64,000 nucleotides of DNA from NCBI GenBank assembly GCA_030386875.1, contig CM059558.1, positions 13,519,752-13,583,751 of the forward strand, read 5' to 3'. The DNA is from Morinoia aosen. Taxonomy: Eukaryota > Arthropoda > Malacostraca > Amphipoda > Talitridae. The position numbers were made by a program, and so were the translations under genes. The notes under the pieces were generated by a model that was given only the letters and a program-made list of their open reading frames with translations, was not told where the DNA came from and searched no databases. This document shows, one piece after another, positions 46,201 through 54,599 of the stretch. The first letter of the stretch is position 1, and the number at the start of each line of letters is the position of its first letter.

Positions 46201-49078
46201 ACAAGTCCTCCAAAAGCGTGAAATAGTCCACCTTGTCGACCTGCAGCTAGAATACAAGTCCTCAAAAGGCGTGAAATGGCCCACCTTGTCGACCTGAAGC
46301 TAGAATACAAGTCCTCAAAAAGCGTGAAATAGTCCACCTTGTCGACCTGCAGCTAGAATACAAGTCCTCAAAAGGCGTGAAATGGCCCATCTTGTCGACC
46401 TGCAGCTAGAATACAAGTTCTTAAAAAGCGTGAAATGGCCCACCTTGTCGACCTGCAGCTAGAATACAAGTCCTTAAAAAGCGTGAAATAGTCCACCTTG
46501 TCGACCTGCAGCTAGAATACAAGTCCTCAAAAAGCGTGAAATGGCCCACCTTGTCGACCTGCAGCTAGAATACAAGTCCTCAAAAAGCGTGAAATGGCCC
46601 ACCTTGTCGACCTGCAGCAAGAATACAAGTCCTCAAAAGGCGTGAAATGGCCCACCTTGTCGACCTGCAGCTAGAATACAAGTCCTCAAAAAGCGTGAAA
46701 TGGCCCACCTTGTCGACCTGCAGCTAGAATACAAGTCCTCAAAAAGCGTGAAATGGCTCACCTTGTCGACCTGCAGCTAGAATACAAGTCCTCCAAAAGC
46801 GTGAAATGGCCCACCTTGTCGACCTGCAGCAAGAATACAAGTCCTCAAAAGGCGTGAAATGGCCCACCTTGTCGACCTGCAGCTAGAATACAAGTCCTCA
46901 AAAAGCGTGAAATGGCCCACCTTGTCGACCTGCAGCTAGAATACAAGTCCTCCAAAAGCGTGAAATGGCCCACCTTGTCGACCTGCAGCAAGAATACAAG
47001 TCCTCAAAAGGCGTGAAATGGCCCACCTTGTCGACCTGCAGCTAGAATACAAGTCCTCAAAAAGCGTGAAATGGCCCACCTTGTCGACCTGCAGCTAGAA
47101 TACAAGTCCTCAAAAAGCGTGAAATGGCTCACCTTGTCGACCTGCAGCTAGAATACAAGTCCTGAAAAAGCGTAAATAGCCCACCTAAAGTTCAAAAGCG
47201 CTTTTGAAACATCGCCAGAAGACAACCCTCACGAACACCTCGGTCACTTGTACACAAATACATGCGTAGCTAATGCCCGCTGCATCCCGAGGTTCCTACG
47301 ACACAGAACGCCACCGGGTACAATACTCTCCGGCACAATACTAAGAACACGTATTCGGTTAGATACAACGAGACAATACAAATATCGCGATAGTCAAGAA
47401 CAAAGTTTATACTAAGAATAGCTATCATGAAAAGGAACGAGCAGAACAAAATATATATATGAAATAACAGTAAATTAGGGCACGAACTTCAGATCACGGT
47501 CCACACAACCAATTGGGAATATGTTTTTATACCTACATGTAAATATGTATTTATACCTACATGTAAATGTGCATGTATACCTGCTTGTATATATGCATGT
47601 ACACCTAATGTAAATACGTATGTATACCTACACATACGTATGTATTCATACCTGCACGTGAATGTGCACTGCAAATATGTAAGTATATCGGCACTAAGAA
47701 TAACAAGCATTAATGCAAACCCAACTTTTGATCTCACTAAGGGCGGGTACAAGTGTCACAATTCACCCTACATTGCAGCGACAGAAAAGCCGTTCATTCG
47801 CGACGTTATAGAGCGCCGTGGAACACTATGTGAATGAAGGTTGCGGCAGTCAATCCTGCACTTTTAGACTTTCACAGTCTTCTCGTAAATGAAGGATTGA
47901 CTACCGCACAGTCAATTGACTGGCAGTGAATCATGCATAAGCCTTCCACAGCCTTTTCGTAAATGCAGGATTGACTGCCGCACAGTCAATTGACTGGCAG
48001 TGAATCTTGCATTATAAGCCTTCCACAGCCTTCTTGTAAACGCAGGATTGACTGCCGCACAGTCAATTGACTGGCAGTCAATCTTGCATGTTTAAACTTC
48101 CACAGTCTTCTCGTAAATGCAGGATCGACTGCCGCTCGCAGCCGTACCGTCACCACACCCTATCACTCGCACCACCATACATGGAGTTTGTCACAAAAGG
48201 CGTTTGTATGAACACGACATGGAGGCATTTCAGTTGACCGCTTTGCTCCAGTGCGGCACAGCTCCACACTGAGGCAGGATCGGCCACCAAAGGTAAAAGC
48301 TGTCGCATATATTTATGATGCCACAAAAGGTATAATTATTATTAATGTTATCATCTTTATTTAACCACAATAGCAGCCTTGAAGGCGATTCAATAGTGAA
48401 TACTTGTACACGAGTGTTTGAATAGACATTGGGATATTCGGTACATAGAGGATTTCATTTAAAATTTAGATTATCATGCCACGACCGGTATTATTGTTAT
48501 TATCATTATCATTATTGTTTAATCACAATAAACGCCTTGAAGGCGATTCAATAGTGACTACTCGTACACGAGTTCTTGAATAGACATTGGGATATTCAGT
48601 ACATAGAGGTTTTCATTTAGATTATCATGCCACAAACGGTAACGCAGACTTACGTTGTCTACTGAAATTAAGTGCGGGAACTGCGTTACAAGATTTGAAC
48701 ATCATTGGTCGGAATATGGAAAATCCTTCAAAAATCCATATAAAAGGTCCGAGTTCCTTGTTTTTTTGTAAGTCATTACTGCTACTGTTGCTGAATACGC
48801 AGAACGTGAGGCTTTTTTTCCTGATCGAAATTCTGACATCAGGGTCGAATTTATGGAAAACGGTCAAATGTGAGAATTTCTGAGACGAAAAAAGGTCACA
48901 CAAGAGTAGTTTCGCCAGAAAAAAAAATATGAGAGAATTTTGGCCAGAAAAAGTCTACCCACCAACCATGTCTCCATGCTGTATGAACAGTGGTCGAAAA
49001 TGACCAAAACTAAATACTAAAAACTAAGACTAACTCTCAGGGAAAAAATAGCTCACCTTGCTCGACAAACCTCAGCAT
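28298..49078 (-). CDS. Alpha-1,4-glycosyltransferase (A4GALT/alpha4GT-like, Gb3_synth domain), 603 residues, ten coding exons
   Basis: Exons in transcript order: 49078-49057, 41957-41874, 38815-38086, 36676-36581, 35951-35755, 34925-34795, 32630-32532, 31531-31417, 30829-30630, 28435-28298. Every junction has GT and AG and a compatible phase, and the joined frame is open to TGA. The protein starts MLRFVEQARISRR, then a signal-anchor helix (AAYLAAITVTGFFLFF, about residues 14-29), a long stem (about 37-290) with REQPV pentapeptide repeats, then the catalytic domain: NVYLMETSSATNFTGRGLCS, VVWFLVTSRS, KSGGFYSDMDIFLMRN with a DXD motif at about 401-403, NGVFHFRRRHPF, YKWGSIGPATFTAV, STFYPI and GVHLFNKLS. 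These match A4GALT block by block. Family members add alpha-1,4-Gal or GalNAc to glycolipids in the Golgi using UDP-sugar and a metal. Human A4GALT is 353 residues; the extra length is stem. The tiny first exon rests on phase and topology only. An AATAAA lies 37 nt after the stop. Confidence 0.85.
29091..29422 (+). pseudogene. GIY-YIG endonuclease remnant of a Penelope-like element (right arm)
   Basis: Translation shows CxxC followed by YIGETGRNL, a stop codon, then RIDEHAKI and a short tail to about 29419. The GETGR and R..EH elements are typical of Penelope GIY-YIG domains. Stops before and inside the domain exclude function. The mirror copy is at about 28638-28969 on the minus strand. Confidence 0.7.
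29513..29552 (+). ncRNA. Hammerhead-ribozyme-like motif of the Penelope-like element
   Basis: CTGATGA is followed by C, then GGCTAGA, a 5-nt loop and TCTAGCC (a perfect 7-bp stem), then GAAA. This is the hammerhead core order with one extra C beside stem II. Penelope-like elements are known to carry such ribozymes. The mirror copy is at about 28515-28555 (-). Stems I and III could not be confirmed by eye. Confidence 0.45.
29605..30084. other. Intron sequence, no gene
   Basis: AT-rich intron 9 of the glycosyltransferase gene. 29750-29840 has three diverged tandem copies of a TTGTGTAAACAATGCTGTG-like unit. Nothing else recognised. Confidence 0.5.
30085..30291. mobile_element. hAT MITE in intron 9 of the glycosyltransferase gene
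   Basis: Ends CAGGGGTTCCCAACCTGGGG and, in reverse, CAGGGGTTCCCAACCTTTCT. Flanks ATCTAGGA and CTCTAGGA form an 8-bp target duplication with one mismatch. It is non-coding. Confidence 0.85.
30385..30480. repeat. Dispersed element fragment, possibly Helitron-like end
   Basis: CTATACTATAATAAAAACCG followed by GTCCGTC repeats and GCCAAAAGTG. The second half recurs in reverse near 9560-9620. CTATACTATxATAAA starts are seen in some non-autonomous Helitrons; this identification is weak. Confidence 0.3.
30870..31350. repeat. Short degenerate tandem repeats in intron 8
   Basis: 30870-30970 has about four copies of an approximately 22-bp AT-rich unit containing TTTATTGAA. 31170-31350 has about five copies of an approximately 43-bp unit containing GTCATAACTGAGAACT and CCTAAATTGAGAGCG. 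These lie upstream of the exon 9 acceptor on the minus strand. Confidence 0.75.
31560..32520. other. Intron 7 of the glycosyltransferase gene
   Basis: AT-rich, no gene. 32330-32510 holds three to four diverged copies of an approximately 50-60-bp unit with TAATTTTTCTT. ORFs at 31980-32276 on both strands are not supported by splice signals or homology. Confidence 0.5.
32646..33440. repeat. 27-bp minisatellite next to the exon 7 acceptor, about 29 copies
   Basis: Plus-strand unit: AAAAAGTTATTTCTGGAAG followed by ATATCGAG. On the minus (gene) strand each unit contains ATATCTTCCAG, an acceptor-like word, and the array is open in the same frame as exon 7, giving SSRNNFFSI repeats of nine codons. 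Homology to A4GALT places the real acceptor at 32631 (CATCCCCCAG), so the array is intronic. Long ORFs on both strands follow from the 9-codon period. Confidence 0.95.
34335..34608. mobile_element. MITE, about 275 bp, in intron 6 of the glycosyltransferase gene
   Basis: Starts GGTAGAGGAAACAAGGTAGG and ends, in reverse, with CCACGGTATGGGAATAAAGG. A second copy lies at about 56893-57160 in the opposite orientation and matches throughout (for example GATTTGGGGGTAGCAGTGCT in reverse near 34450). No coding capacity; the superfamily is unclear. Confidence 0.8.
34958..35285 (-). mobile_element. tRNA-derived SINE, copy 1
   Basis: Read on the minus strand: a tRNA-like head (GCCGAGAGGTTAAGAATGCG, then a B-box-like AGCTCGAATCCC) partly duplicated, a body with ACCCAGGTGTCGGTAATGGG, and a 3' end TTGATTGGAATAAAG. 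The body and tail match 37700-37880 and 40866-41030. The 3' end lies about 33 nt upstream of the exon 6 acceptor. Confidence 0.75.
35985..36330. repeat. Degenerate tandem repeat, roughly 60-65 bp period, intron 4
   Basis: About six copies marked by GATACGGTACGTAATGGCAA and ATATAGACTAACGGGC. It begins about 35 nt upstream of the exon 5 acceptor on the minus strand. Confidence 0.8.
36716..37040. repeat. Degenerate approximately 31-bp tandem repeat, intron 3
   Basis: About ten copies with ATTGAATTGGTCATATT and TTTCATGA; copies decay toward the right. It starts about 40 nt upstream of the exon 4 acceptor on the minus strand. Confidence 0.75.
37613..37890 (+). mobile_element. tRNA-derived SINE, copy 2 (most complete)
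   Basis: The head has an A-box-like TGGCACAGTGGTTAAGG and a B-box GGTTCGTATCC at tRNA spacing. The body contains CACAATACCCCACTCAACCC and GTGTCGGAAATGGGTACCGG, and the 3' end ATTGGAAATAAAGCATCC. The tRNA head lacks normal cloverleaf ends and is fused to the body, so this is a retroposon and not a tRNA gene. Confidence 0.85.
38420..38650 (-). repeat. Coding 15-bp minisatellite: REQPV repeats in the glycosyltransferase stem
   Basis: Within exon 3 a 15-bp unit (ACTGGCTGTTCTCGT on the plus strand) repeats about 15 times. On the minus strand it encodes pentapeptides REQPV with variants REPPV, REQTV, REQPM, RGQPV and QEQPV. The unit length of five codons keeps the frame. In a type II Golgi enzyme this falls in the luminal stem between anchor and catalytic domain, where length is usually tolerated. 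Confidence 0.92.
38893..40865. other. Intron 2 of the glycosyltransferase gene, no gene
   Basis: AT-rich sequence. 39265-39330 is a run of GATTAGATTAGA-like words, also seen at the end of R1 elements. The ORF at 40523-40732 is short and unsupported. Confidence 0.5.
40866..41030 (-). mobile_element. tRNA-derived SINE, copy 3, 5'-truncated
   Basis: Matches in reverse the body and tail of the copy at 37700-37880, including GGTGTCGGAAATGGGTACCG and TTGATTGGAATAAAGCATCC. The tRNA-like head is missing. The 39-bp array begins right after it. Confidence 0.85.
41040..41842. repeat. 39-bp minisatellite with higher-order structure, intron 2
   Basis: The main unit holds ATGGCCATCAATGATATGCT then ACGACACAATTTTAAAAAT. 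Four times it is interrupted by a variant pair with CAATTACAAAAACATGG and CAATCACAAAAACATGG lacking the CAATGAT part. It ends about 31 nt downstream of the exon 2 donor on the minus strand. Frames of 271 and 295 codons through it are by-products of a period of 13 codons. Confidence 0.95.
43672..43900 (-). mobile_element. R1 dispersed retroposon-like repeat, representative copy
   Basis: R1 is a family of about 220-370 bp. On the minus strand it runs from about TTTTTTCGGTTCACTGCTGT through CACCTACT, TTCTATGCC, GCATAGCTTCCGCGTTCC and CTCTTTGGATCGCCTTTGTG to GGGAGGCTTTAACTAATTAA. Copies usually end GGGAGGCTTAAACTAATCTA with TCTAA repeats. Other copies: 187-360 and its LTR twin from 6263, about 27040-27320 and 27470-27830 (both plus orientation), 45300-45560, 50265-50620 (interrupted), 51765-52105, 52975-53110 and 62995-63245. 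A TCTAA-type tail suggests a SINE or LINE 3' end. No tRNA head was seen. Confidence 0.75.
45300..45560 (-). mobile_element. R1 dispersed repeat copy in intron 1
   Basis: Plus-strand reading starts TTTAGCCTCCCTTTACCACG and continues with AGGCACCATTTAGTATGG, GCGGAATCTATGCACAAGG and GGACAGCAGTGAATCGAAAA. Confidence 0.75.
46170..47190. repeat. 53-bp minisatellite, about 19 copies
   Basis: The unit contains GCGTGAAATGGCCCACCTTG, then TCGACCTGCAGCTAGAATAC and AAGTCCTCAAA. Variants (ATAGTCC for ATGGCCC; CAGCAAGAAT) recur at intervals of three to four units, indicating block duplication. Confidence 0.96.
47825..48130. repeat. About 84-bp tandem repeat, 3.5 copies, with an internal palindrome
   Basis: Each full unit carries the perfect palindrome CAGTCAATTGACTG, followed by GCAGTGAATC and later TTCCACAGYCTT and GCAGGATTGACTGCCGC. 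The GATTGACTGCCG and CAGTCAATCTTGC parts can also pair, so each unit can form a stem. Confidence 0.85.
48330..48640. repeat. Tandem duplication of about 165 bp
   Basis: Two copies share GCCTTGAAGGCGATTCAATA, TAGACATTGGGATATTC and GATTATCATGCCAC. Each is preceded by a TTATTATTATCATT-like run. Confidence 0.85.
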
Positions 49079-50264
49079 CGTACGCAATAATGTCTTGAAA
49101 TGTAACGCTCCCTGGTCTAGACGCCAGAAAAAATAAACGTAAAGTCAGAACTGAATGTCGGAGACTGGTTCACAATAACAAGGGAATTAAAATAAATGTG
49201 CAGTCTAAACTGGATATCTGAGACTGGCTCACCATTACTTCAGTGCGGAAAACATAAGAAAGTCAATATCTCAGTCCGTGCTATTGAGAGGGTCCGTAAG
49301 TGTTCAGACGCAGGCCAAGCGACCACCAGATATGTTCCTTATATTCAATGAGACATTTAACACGAATTTAATAAACGTTACTATTTGATGAACGCGCTTT
49401 ACTTTGACCACAATAAACGTATAAATTTCGTTGCGAATTTCAATGTTTCTTAATTTGATGACACTTGGGACTCCGTTTTAACGTATGATATATTCTATCA
49501 TAACAAACGCGCTTTACTGTGATCACAAGAAACGCATAAATTTTCATTAAATTTCGTTGCGAATATCAAGTTTCTGCATTTGATGACACTTGGGACTCCG
49601 TTTCAACGGATGATAAATTTTATTAACGAAACACCAAGTGATCCACAGAAAGCCTCCAGCAACACACGAGATTTATCGCGTAAATGATAGAAGATCGTCG
49701 AAATCAGTACAAGTGTCTTTGTTTAAGCAGATCAGCAAATTAGGCTTCTCGGAACATTAAGAACAAAGTTACGGAGCAAAATTCCTAACATCACCGTATT
49801 ATAATTTAATATATCGGAACACGTCAGTAATTTGCTTCAGTCGCCACCTTATCAGAAACTTGAAAATGAAGAAAATTCCGAGAAAATTAACCATCTTTAC
49901 CAAGAAAACTTCGTTTCCTTAATAAAAATATCAATTTCCTAGGAATTTTCATTTTCATCATTTTCAAGTTTCAGAACATTCCTAACTTCACAGCACAGAC
50001 TGCGAGGAGTTTCACACGTCAGTCCAGAAGCACACACCACATTCCAACACAAGCCAGCCTATAATTGACTTGCTGCACCACATCGACATCAAGAAACGCT
50101 AAAAAAAATAACAAAGCGTCCGTTAATTAAAAATTAGAAGCAATTCATTAATGAATGAAAACGTCATTTTGGCACATCAATTCACGATAATTTTGGCCGC
50201 ACTGATATCATTGCATGAACTTGACAGCACGAGTTTCTCGATCACAAAAGATCGATTGATTATG
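49079..50264. other. Upstream of the glycosyltransferase start; no gene
   Basis: 49140-49260 has two diverged copies of a unit with CAGTCTCAGATATCCAG-like sequence just 5' of the proposed start codon. 49390-49625 is an approximately 115-bp tandem duplication sharing TTGATGACACTTGGGACTCC. No TATA box or other promoter element could be called with confidence. Confidence 0.45.
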
Positions 50265-50620
50265 AATTAGTTTTAGCGCTCCTTACCACAAAAAAGATGT
50301 TGAAAGAGAGGAAAGATGAGGGTGCCATTAACCCTTTAACGCCCAAGTGGACTGTACGGTCCTCTTTCAAAAATAACAATAATATGTCGTATTTCTTATT
50401 CAATTTGTTCACTAATGTGTCCTTTGAACTTCACTGCCGAGTGGCAGTTCCTTCCACATCTTGATAACAGTGACAACCTAATGCCAGTATCGGCTTAGTG
50501 ATAGTGGTTGTAATAACGGTAATATGAGTATAAAAATGTGGGCGTTTAAAGGGTTAAAGATGGAATTAAGGGAACGCGGAATCTATGCACAAGGTATGTT
50601 CCCGTACAGGTTCTGGATGA
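50265..50620 (-). mobile_element. R1 copy interrupted by a piggyBac MITE
   Basis: Left part 50265-50327 (TTTTAGCGCTCCTTACCAC, GAAAGAGAGGAAAGATGAGG) and right part 50558-50620 (AAGGGAACGCGGAATCTATG) form a normal R1 order once the MITE is removed. Confidence 0.8.
50328..50557. mobile_element. piggyBac-type MITE nested in an R1 copy
   Basis: TTAA target duplications (50328-50331 and 50554-50557) flank terminal repeats CCCTTTAACGCCCA and, in reverse from the right, CCCTTTAAACGCCCA. The element interrupts an R1 copy: the left R1 part ends GGGTGCCA and the right resumes AGATGGAATTAAGGGAACG. It is 222 bp and non-coding. Confidence 0.85.
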
Positions 50621-51764
50621 CAATGTAAAACCACGCTCAACATAGGAAAACGCAAGACGAACTGTAGCTTTCATTTGAAATTCGCCCCCTCACCAATGGC
50701 AAGTTACATAGTTGCAGCGGTGCAGCTGCGAACGGAACTTTTTCAGATTTGGCTACGCTACGTGATGTTTTTTTTATTCAGACTAACAATCTTGCCGCAT
50801 TAACTTTTTGTGGGAGTGTTTACATTTACATCAAACAGAGCATCAGGTCAGGGATGGCCGAATTAATGCTTCAAAAAACAAACAAGAGGATTTTGCCCGG
50901 AGAAAAAAGCACGTAGAGTAGCCCAGTCGACAGAATAACTTACGTTTCTAGCTGCACCGCTAAAAAGGCGCAAATAGTAAAACTAGACCCAAATCGTTGG
51001 CAAAGAAAGTACTCTCATACGGACAGCGGGATATTGTATCCTATTTACTCATGAAACTGAAATGATCATATTGGCTTAGATGTCACCCTATCCTCTTCAC
51101 TCATGAACCTCAGATCTTACAAGTTTCGATGTCACCGTATCCTATATACCCATGAAACTCAGACGATCTTATTGGCTTGGTCGTCACCATCGACTTGTGA
51201 AGCTCAGATCTTATTGGTTTGTGTGTTACCGTATCCTATAAACCTCAAATGATCTTATAGGTCTGGATGTCAAGGACCACGCTGCTATTAAAATTAAGAT
51301 GGGGCAGAATTCAGCACCCTGAGGTCAGCAGCAACATGGGCCAAAATTTACACGCCCCATTCGTTGCATAGCGGATACGATTTGTTACAAACACTAATTT
51401 CACGATATGTTTCTTAAAAATTAGTTATACAAACCGAATATTTTTAAAAATAGCTATATAATCCGAATACATCTTAAAAAATAGGTACATAAGCCGAATA
51501 TTTCTTAAAAATTAGTTATATAAGTAATTTAACTACATAGATGCGTCTTTTAGTGCTAGATTAAATGCTCTTGATAGATACAACTCCTCTTCAGAGACAC
51601 GCACCGCTCGCAACTCTCTACAACGCGATGAGGATCTACCAGCATAAATAACTTATATTTTTTACTTAGTAGACCGTAAGTAGCAAATTTGTTATCTATC
51701 AAAAAATTGAATTTGAAATCCAAACACAAAATTCTACAGGTCTATTGTGCGAAAGATCAGATGT
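50621..51764. repeat. Unassigned sequence with two degenerate tandem repeats
   Basis: 51000-51260 has about five copies of an approximately 55-bp unit with GTCACCGTATCCTATA and CATGAAACTCAGA. 51400-51540 has about four copies of an approximately 36-bp unit with TTCTTAAAAATTAGTTATA and CCGAATA. No gene is seen. Confidence 0.65.
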
Positions 51765-52105
51765 TTGTTTAAGCCTCCCTAACCGCTACAAAGGCGTTCA
51801 AAAGAGAGGAAGGAGGAAGGCACCATTCAGTATGGAGATGAGGAAAAGCGGAATCTATGCAGAAGAAGCATGGAAACATGAAGATTAGAAAGAGTTCATG
51901 AAACAAGATAAAAGTTGAAGAAGTAGTAGGTGCTGGAAAACAGGTAAGCAGTGAACTGAAAAAAGATGGCCCGTAACAAAACAAAAACCTTTTTCAATTT
52001 CAACTAAAGAAACAAAAATTAACCGAACCTTTAGATCGGGACTCCACGTATTCCCTCTGGGAGCGCCAATTCCCACAGATACAATAGTCGTGTCCCTCTA
52101 TTGTG
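51765..52105 (-). mobile_element. R1 dispersed repeat copy, long form
   Basis: Starts GTTTAAGCCTCCCTAACCGC on the plus strand and extends to AATTCCCACAGATACAATAG, matching in reverse the upstream part of the copy at 27470. Confidence 0.75.
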
Positions 52106-52256
52106 CGAAGGATTTCTAGTAAATGCATCGCCATGAACTACCATAAGCCTTACAGATTCGTTGAAAAAATATCCATTAGAGATTCAGTTGTACTTGACAT
52201 CAAAGTTCCACTTCACACAGCCATGCTGACAACTCCCTGACGCCGATGCTCTAGAG

Positions 52257-52347
52257 CAGATGTTCTCTAACTTTTTTCAAACTAAGACTATTTTTATTAC
52301 AGAAAATAAGCAGAGGACCCCTCACATGTGTTCCCCTCAGAAATATA

Positions 52348-52391
<44 letters not shown>

Positions 52392-52497
52392 ATAGATATA
52401 CATGTATCCATTTTTAAATTTGTTCAATTTTACGGACCCCCTGTCAAAGTGCCACGGACCCCTGGGGGTCCACCGACCCCCACTTTGAGAACCCCTG
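52257..52497. mobile_element. hAT MITE with internal TA microsatellite
   Basis: Flanks CTCTAGAG and CTCTAAAG are an 8-bp duplication with one mismatch. Ends are CAGATGTTCTCTAACTT and, in reverse, CAGGGGTTCTCAAAGTG. The centre has about 20 TA dinucleotides (52345-52390). Confidence 0.8.
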
Positions 52498-52974
52498 CTC
52501 TAAAGCTTACGGAGTTAATAATGTCATTGAAAAATTTAAATGTACTGTAATTTCTATGACCGCACCAGCTAATTTGCTATAGATTGTGCTTCAAAAAATA
52601 GCTTTGCAATATCAAAAAAATCTACGTCGTAACTCGGGAGCCGCACCAAGACGGCCAAAAGCTTCTAGGTACAGCAGCAGCGTCGGGTACAAACGGTAGT
52701 GCTCAGGTGACGTACAAGTTTAGCTACTTACAAGAATAAATATGACGGTATTGTATACAAGTAAGTTCTTGTAGCATGATACCAGCGTCAGACATAACCG
52801 AGACGTAGATTATTATCATATTCCTTACTTATTTAACCTCTACAAATGTACGTCGTGCACATGAGACGCAGATCTACATGCTACTATAAGGGACCTCTAC
52901 CAAAAGATAGCATGTCCTCAAACTTGACCCTCCAATTCAGCTAATATCAAGAAAAAATCCCCAATGTTGTGTTT

Positions 52975-53110
52975 AGATTAGACGTTATTTTAAGCCTCCC
53001 TTACAGCAACAAAGATGTTCCAAAGAGAGGAAGGCACCATTTAGTATGGAGTTGAAGGAACGCAGAATCTATGCACAAGGCGCATAGAAACGGTAAGTTC
53101 AGAAAGAAAT
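52975..53110 (-). mobile_element. R1 dispersed repeat copy, partial
   Basis: Plus strand: TTTTAAGCCTCCCTTACAGC, AGGCACCATTTAGTATGG, GAATCTATGCACAAGGCGC. It is preceded by TTTAGATTAGAC, the family tail in reverse. Confidence 0.75.
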
Positions 53111-53289
53111 TCATGAAAGAAAAGTTCTCTGTTCAACTACGGTTACTAGAAAGACAGAAAACTAGACTCAAACTCAACCCTTCAATTGAGCAGATACGAA
53201 GAACAAAACATCAGTGTTGTGTTGAACTACGGTTACCACAAGACAGACAAATAGATAGGGTTTAGTGTTTTTATTTTTGGGGGATACCA

Positions 53290-53460
53290 CCAGTCAGCGT
53301 AAGAATTCATTATCACCCTTCAGGAGAGACGGGTAATGCAATGACCACCCTTCACCATCACCTTTCCGGAGAGACGGGTAATGCAATGATCACCTTTCCC
53401 GAGAAAAGGGTAATGTAATGATCACCTTTCCAGAGAAAAGGGTGATGTGAGGTCCCACAT
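53290..53460. repeat. About 40-bp tandem repeat, four copies
   Basis: Units contain TCACCTTTCCGGAGAGACGG or TTCCAGAGAAAAGGG, followed by GTAATGYAATGA. Confidence 0.8.
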
Positions 53461-53544
53461 CTGATCATGACAACCTCAGGTGCCAGGAGGGCTCCAGGCA
53501 CACACAAAAAGATAAAATATCAAAGCGCGCTTAGGGTCCTCCTG

Positions 53545-54065
53545 CAGCAGCCCAGCATGCGTAACAGTCCAGCACGCGTAACAGTCCAGCACGCGTAACA
53601 GTCCAGCACGCGTAACAGTCCAGCACGTGTAACAGCCCAGCACGCGTAACAGCCCAGCACGCGTAACAGTCCAGCCCGCATAACAGTCCAGCCCGCGTAA
53701 CAGTCCAGCACGCGTAACAGTCCAGCACACGTAACAGTCCAGCACGCGTAACAGTCCAGCACGCGTAACAGTCCAGCACGTATAGCAGTCCAGCACATGT
53801 AGCAGTCCAGCACGTGTAGCAGTCCAGCACGTGTAGCAGTCCAGCACGTGTAGCAGTCCAGCACGTGTAGCAGTCCAGCAAGTGTTACAGTCCAGCACGC
53901 GTAACAGTCTAGCAAGTGTTACAGTCCAGCACGCGTAACAGTCCAGCACGCGTAACAGTCCAGCACGCGTAACAGTCCAGCACGCGTAGGCAACAGCCCA
54001 GCAAGCGTATGCAACAGTCCAGCAAGCGTATGCAACAGTCCAGCTCCCGAATGTAACAGTCCAGC
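53545..54065. repeat. 17-bp minisatellite, about 30 copies
   Basis: The unit is CAGTCCAGCACGCGTAA with variants CACGTGTAG and CAAGTGTTA; at the right end extended units include TATGCAA. Antisense frames of 100-336 codons (WTVTRAGLLRVLDC type) come from the 17-codon period. Confidence 0.96.
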
Positions 54066-54124
54066 AATGACGAATAATAACTTCTACAGGTAAAAACAGC
54101 CGACAACGTTGTTGCAGTTGTTGG

Positions 54125-54555
54125 GGGTGTGAGAGTAACGTGGAATAATATTGTTGCGGTGTGAGAGTAATGTGGAATAATATTGTTGTGGTGTGAGAGT
54201 AGTGTGGAAGAATATTGTTGTGGTGTGAGAGTAATGAGGAATAATATTGTTGTGGTGTGAGAGTAATGTGGAATAATATTGTTGTGGTGTGAGAGTAATG
54301 TGGAATAATATTGTTGTGGTGTGAGAGTAATGTGGAATATTGTTGTGGTGTGAGAGTAATGTGGAATAATATTGTTGTGGTGAGAGTAATGTGGAATAAT
54401 ATTGTTGTTGTGTGAGAGTAATGTGGAATAATATTGTTGTGGTGTGAGAGTAACGTGGAATAATATTGTTGTGGTGTGAGTAACAAGGAATGATATTGTT
54501 GTGGTGTGAGTAATGAGGAATAATATTGTTGTGATGTGAGAGTAATGTGGAAGAG
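54125..54555. repeat. 32-bp minisatellite, about 14 copies
   Basis: The unit contains GTGTGAGAGTAATGTGGAAT then AATATTGTTGTG. It directly follows the 17-bp array with a 60-bp gap. Confidence 0.95.
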
Positions 54556-54599
54556 TAGACGGATATCGAGAGAGCAGCAACTATAGAGTAGAGTAGAGT

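Larger units (their letters stand above)
41975..49056. other. Intron 1 of the glycosyltransferase gene (about 7.1 kb), repeat-rich
   Basis: R1 copies lie at about 43672-43900 and 45300-45560. Tandem repeats: 43930-44225 (about 100 bp, three copies), 44340-44460 (about 48 bp, two), 45880-46000 (about 46 bp, three), 46170-47190 (53 bp), 47520-47660 (about 28 bp, degenerate), 47825-48130 (about 84 bp) and 48330-48640 (about 165 bp, two). The minus-strand ORF at 43030-43260 ends in a donor-like GTAAGC, but its phase does not fit exon 2. No other gene is seen. Confidence 0.5.

Noticed and set aside
46499..46515. GTCGACCTGCAG resembles a cloning polylinker
   Set aside because: It is part of a 53-bp unit repeated about 19 times with natural variation; only 12 bases match and flanks are not vector.
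53476..54580. Antisense ORFs of 100-336 codons
   Set aside because: Translations of the 17-bp and 32-bp arrays; no other gene signals.
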